From: Klebsormidium nitens
Lineage: Eukaryota; Streptophyta; Klebsormidiophyceae; Klebsormidiales; Klebsormidiaceae
Length of the DNA: 64,000 nt
Assembly (NCBI GenBank): GCA_000708835.1
Contig: DF237027.1
Location: forward strand, 124,001-188,000
Direction of reading: 5' to 3'
The notes beneath the pieces were generated by a model that saw nothing but the letters and a program-made list of their open reading frames with translations, made no database searches and was not told the DNA's origin. Position 1 is the first letter of the stretch. Each line of letters opens with the position of its first letter. The position numbers and the translations under genes were made by a program. Shown in pieces: positions 60,101 to 64,000 of the stretch.

Positions 60101-63100
60101 GGGAACAAAACAGTGCAGTCTTTATGAGCCGACAAGCTTCTGCCAAGAAGGCAACCGAACTACTGCTGGGATGTATGCCCTTGGGAAGGGCTTCATCGGA
60201 GGACAACAAAGCTGATTTCTTACCTGACGTCAGAAACACTCATTGGCAGACACAGCCTGCTAAGATGATTATAGACAACAAACGCCATAAGCAGCAGCTC
60301 TCACCGCGGGCACCGCCTCCTTCTTCAGGTCGAAGCTGAACGTGAGCAGGCTGCCCATCCTCTGGCTCTTCTCCTTCTCCAGCTCATTCTCAAAGTGACC
60401 CGCCCCGAACTTGCGGTCAAACGGCTCGATCGCCAGGGTGGCGAGCACCACGGCAGATGCCATGAGCTGCTGGTCCTTGGCGGTGAGGTTCTTGTTGTAG
60501 TTGCGCTGCAGGTTGTACAGCTTGTACCACGTGTACGCATGGTACAGGTGGCTGCCCGCAACCTGTCGTGAAAAGAGGCAAGTGAGGTTAAGGTCATCAG
60601 GGGAGCGTCTTTTAGAAGTAAGTCGCGACTTCTTGCACAAATACAGAGGTCACAAATAGGCACTGCAAGTGAAGGAATGCTTCTCTGCAACACAGAAAAA
60701 GGCAGCTGCTGCTGGTAAGTGTGGCCAGGTATTGATAACCATGCTACAATTGTCAATGACAGCATTGCAGGCATTTGTCATGAAAGTCAGGCCTTGAGCA
60801 CGCAAAAAAATGGAAGTAAAGTTAGGTTCCTTCATCATGAGAAAGACTCCAGAAAGAGTCCTGAACCTCAGACACACATTAAACCTTGTCCTCATACACA
60901 AAGAGTAAACTGACAACACCTTATAAAAGAGTGTAATGATTTACGAACTTCTCAGAACTCTGCATTCGTGGCAAATCTCCAGAGCTGGCATCCTCCAAAA
61001 GTCACACAACATACTAACACCAAATCTTCCAAAACCTTCCAGCAAGGGAACACCAAGAAACCCGATCCCCAGGCACAGGCTTTTCCTACCCAATATTAGC
61101 AAAGTCGTAAAGCCTCGCACCTGGAAGATCTTGGTCAGCTTGGCGTAGTACGCCGCCATCAACTGCGGCTTGGGGACCTTCTTCACAAGCGACATCAGCC
61201 CGTGGATGTCCTCCACCGAGCGGAACGCCTCCTGCCACAGCTCCAGTTCGGTCGCAACCTTGAGCTGCTCAAAGCGGGTCTCAGTGTACAGCTGGAGGGT
61301 TTCGGGGAGGGACAGCTCGGGGCGGTCCCTCTGGTCGCGGTACTTGTTGAGGTTGGTCAGGTGGTTCCGCAGGATCTCGCACAGCCGCCGGAACTCGGTC
61401 GTGCGCTTGTACTGGAGGCAGAATTGGAACGCCTTGTGGGCCGTCATCTGCAGCCGAGGAAGCGGGGAGTGAGCAATTGGAGCAATTAAGCAATTGAAAG
61501 TGCAAGAGAAGAACGTTTCTGAAGAATCTGTCATCTACTACGGGCCATCGCATGCAAAGGCCCTGATTACTGAAATGAAGCAGGATGTAATCCGTGAGCC
61601 ACAGCATGACCAGGAGAGGAGCACTGAACAGTTGGTTCACATCACGGAAGAATTGGGCATGTCCAGCATCGCATCCAAATAAAGGACAGATATTGTCCAA
61701 AGTGGATTGCAAGACATCCCCCCTTCAAACCCCCAACTTCACGATTGCAAGTTGGATTGAGGGTCCAAAATCGCTTCTTTCTTGTGCTGTTAGAGAAACT
61801 CACAACCTTCCCGCAAGACGAACGACGGCTCTTCTGAACAAGGCACCTTATTGAACGGGTGCACTCCACCCACCTTGTTCAATCCCACAAGTTTTTGAAC
61901 TCAAACATTGCAGCAGATAACTAAAAGTTGCATTCAAGTCACTTCATCCGAGCCAAGCACACGCCAACATGCACAACAGAGACAAACCCTCACCGCGTAC
62001 AGCGACTCCAGCTTTGAGTTGTTCCTCAGGATCTCCAGGCACGTCCTGTACGTCTCCCACAGGAACTTGAACCACGGCGTGACGAGCTCCCTGTCATTCC
62101 GCTCCTTGCCCTTCTCCGCACTGACGTACGACAGCATCAGATCCTCGGGCCGCTTCTCTGCCTCCAGGTCATCAACATCGAGCACCACCTCCGCAGCCGC
62201 AGCCTGCGCCTGCTCCGCTCTTTCCGTGGACAGCTTCAAAAAGTATTTGATGACCTCTTCCAAGGAGTTGACGTTGACTTGCTGGCAGACGATCCGGTAC
62301 TGGATGAGTCCGTCCTTGGCGAAGCGCCCCTTGCGCATGTCGACGCACAATTCGACGTACTTGAACATGATGCGCTCCAGGGGCTTCTGCCATGCACGAT
62401 GGCGCTTGGACGTGATGAGGTCGTGCAGCGCCTGCAGCGCGGCCTGCTTCTGGCCGACATTGACCAGCTCTGCAGAGTAAAGAGTGGTGTTTTTGAGAGG
62501 TAATCACTTGGCAATATGTATTCTGCGTGAATCTCACAGTGAGAAGCAAGGACTGATCAATGACAGAGTGCTCGAGAAAAGGCTTCAAGTGCATCATGAG
62601 TATCAGCACAAAGAACTCGACAATTTCAAAATGGGTTAATTCCAAACAAGGGGCCGAAACCTTCGTACAATTGCTCGGAGACAGACGGACAGATGTCTGC
62701 CGTTTGAATTTCACAAACCACTCTTATGCATCAGAATCATGACCATTGAGACACCAAACATTTAAACTGCAGCAAGCAATATTGGCAATTGCTGAGAATG
62801 TAGGAGCTATCGCAGTGGCAATGCTTGACTGAGCAGCCATAGCTCGCATATGAACACCACTCCAATGGAGTGATAATGGTTTGTTTGATGGCCTCGTCAG
62901 TACATCCGCCAAGTGATGGCGTTGAAAGGTTGAAACTATCGAAACCATTACCAACCCAGCTTTCAAAAGCTACTTGAGCAGACTCAACTCTGGCACACAG
63001 TCCGTTGATATGTTTCTGACTAACAATTGACCTTAATAGGCCCTCAGCACAATTGAAAGTCCACTGGAACTCAAGCCTTCGTCATAGAGACCGCTCTTCA

Positions 63101-63400
63101 AACCCCACCCTCAGAGACAGAGTTGCCTTGCATTGATTGGTTCAACCCTTGCGCTTCTGATATGAATACACAACATTCTGCTACAAGGCTTCTACCATTG
63201 GCGTTGATTTTGGTGATAAGCATTTCACTGCATACAATTCAGGCATTCTAAAAAAATCCATACATAGATGAAGGCAAGGATGGCTTTTGTTTGAACGCAT
63301 CACTTGATGACAAGGATAAACTTCCCACCGGATCCCTTGAGTCAAAGCGCTTACCTTCAGCGCGCTTGAGAGCATTCTCCGGCTTTGCAAAAGTCGACAT
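54183..63400 (-). CDS. EIF3A: Eukaryotic translation initiation factor 3 subunit A
   Basis: Largest scaffold subunit of eIF3, which organises the 43S pre-initiation complex on the 40S ribosome. Twelve exons: 63400-63355, 62469-61994, 61447-61121, 60562-60305, 59907-59650, 59141-58980, 58556-58329, 57764-57555, 57009-56797, 56140-55858, 55498-55313, 54580-54183. All are GT..AG, phases agree, and the sum is 1014 residues (plant eIF3a is about 990). It opens [15 protein letters not shown], as plant and animal eIF3a do. The helical repeat region spans roughly residues 16-370 ([20 protein letters not shown]), the PCI domain about 370-510 (ending GTVRFGIQ), then a long Glu/Arg/Lys coiled coil in exons 8-11 ([20 protein letters not shown]). 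The tail carries [10 protein letters not shown] and the related [11 protein letters not shown], as in plant homologues, and ends RSRW. No breaks. Confidence 0.96.
55030..55200 (-). repeat. Donor-edge copies after an eIF3a exon
   Basis: The 3' edge of exon 55498-55313 (encoding [10 protein letters not shown]) recurs in the following intron at about 55,150-55,190 (179 bp away, CACGAACTTGG shared) and more faintly at about 55,030-55,060 (GGCTGGGCGGCA shared). Confidence 0.65.
56228..56272 (-). repeat. Acceptor-edge copy before an eIF3a exon
   Basis: Copy of the first ~40 bases of exon 56140-55858 with its AG, 127 bp upstream in transcription order (GTGCTGCTCCTGGCTCTCGC shared on the plus strand at 56111 and 56238). 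Confidence 0.75.
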
Positions 63401-64000
63401 GTCTGCGGACCTTCAGACAATCACGGGCGCACCGGCCAGTTTTATCCTACTATCCACTCCTTGACACCTTGGCGACTCAATTGCACAAGAAGTTGGGGCA
63501 CCTGATTGGCTCAATCTGTCCAACGTCTTCGTCCTCCTCAGACGCAAGTCAAACACTACCAATGCGCCTTGAGCGGGCGCCAAGGCCAACACACTTCAAG
63601 TTTGACTCTCAGTCTGATGAGCTGCTCGCGCCAACTTTGTTGTGGACAGCTTCCTTGCACTGACAGCTTGACACTACCTTGCGCGATGAATTTGTGGCCA
63701 ATCCAGGTTAAGATGCAAAGCATCGACAGTGTCAAAGAAGACGACAGAAAGCCAGCCTAAGGGTCTGTGACACTATAGCTAATACCTTAATACTAATAGG
63801 TCTAACAATACGGGTCAGGGAGACATGGTGCCAAGTTTCGGGCCCAGCTTGCTCAAAATCTTTGTCGTGCTATGAATCAGCCTCAAGCCTCAGCCTCAAG
63901 CCTGTGTGATGCTCTGCCTCTGCCACTGGTCAACCACTGGTGCCAGTCCTTCCCTGAAGAGAGACGCGCAAAGGCATGGGAGCTTTATAGGAGGAGAGGG
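63401..64000. promoter_or_regulatory. 5' flank of eIF3a
   Basis: Upstream leader and promoter region of the eIF3a gene. No TATA box or coding exon is confidently seen; a short AGCCTCA-type direct repeat lies near 63,880-63,900. Confidence 0.4.

Overview
The window is nuclear DNA from a eukaryote. Its genes are split by GT..AG introns of roughly 0.3-1.7 kb, and it has no operons, rRNA genes or CRISPR arrays. The gene set (plant-type cobalamin-independent methionine synthase, eIF3a, the histone chaperone NASP, the SCAR/WAVE subunit BRICK1, a Mn-type cation diffusion facilitator and an NB-ARC protein with TPRs) and the GC-rich exons suggest a streptophyte green alga of the Klebsormidium type. 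The species is an inference. All exon models were built by eye from ORFs, splice-site consensus, phase agreement and remembered protein families.

Layout. 1-9,008 (+): methionine synthase, 5' end missing, one assembly gap. 9,009-13,808: gene-free. 13,809-16,526 (+): small secreted protein of bacterial type. 18,021-19,114 (-): BRICK1. 20,136-21,733 (+): CDF/MTP metal transporter. 22,055-25,760 and 26,195-29,900: a tandem segmental duplication with a period of about 4.15 kb. The right copy holds the 3' half of the real NASP gene (27,957-32,671, -); the left copy holds a frameshifted NASP 3' pseudogene, an inserted TIR transposon with a 9-bp target duplication, and an 82-bp perfect palindrome. 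33,374-36,300: weak gene models and a decayed copy of an exon found intact at 52.3 kb. 36,301-43,582: no convincing gene. 43,583-48,207 (+): NB-ARC-TPR protein with an in-frame stop. 51,224-52,741 (+): coiled-coil protein. 54,183-63,400 (-): complete 12-exon eIF3a.

The genes do not form a pathway. The most unusual feature is how their introns are built. At least six methionine-synthase introns, one NASP intron and two eIF3a introns contain decayed copies of the neighbouring exon edge together with its splice site. They are repeated with a modal spacing of about 145-165 bp, close to nucleosome length. This suggests introns here grow by repeated tandem duplication across exon-intron junctions. 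A second unusual feature is the palindrome TGACGTCA, which I count 22 times in 64 kb (about one expected), in exons and introns alike.
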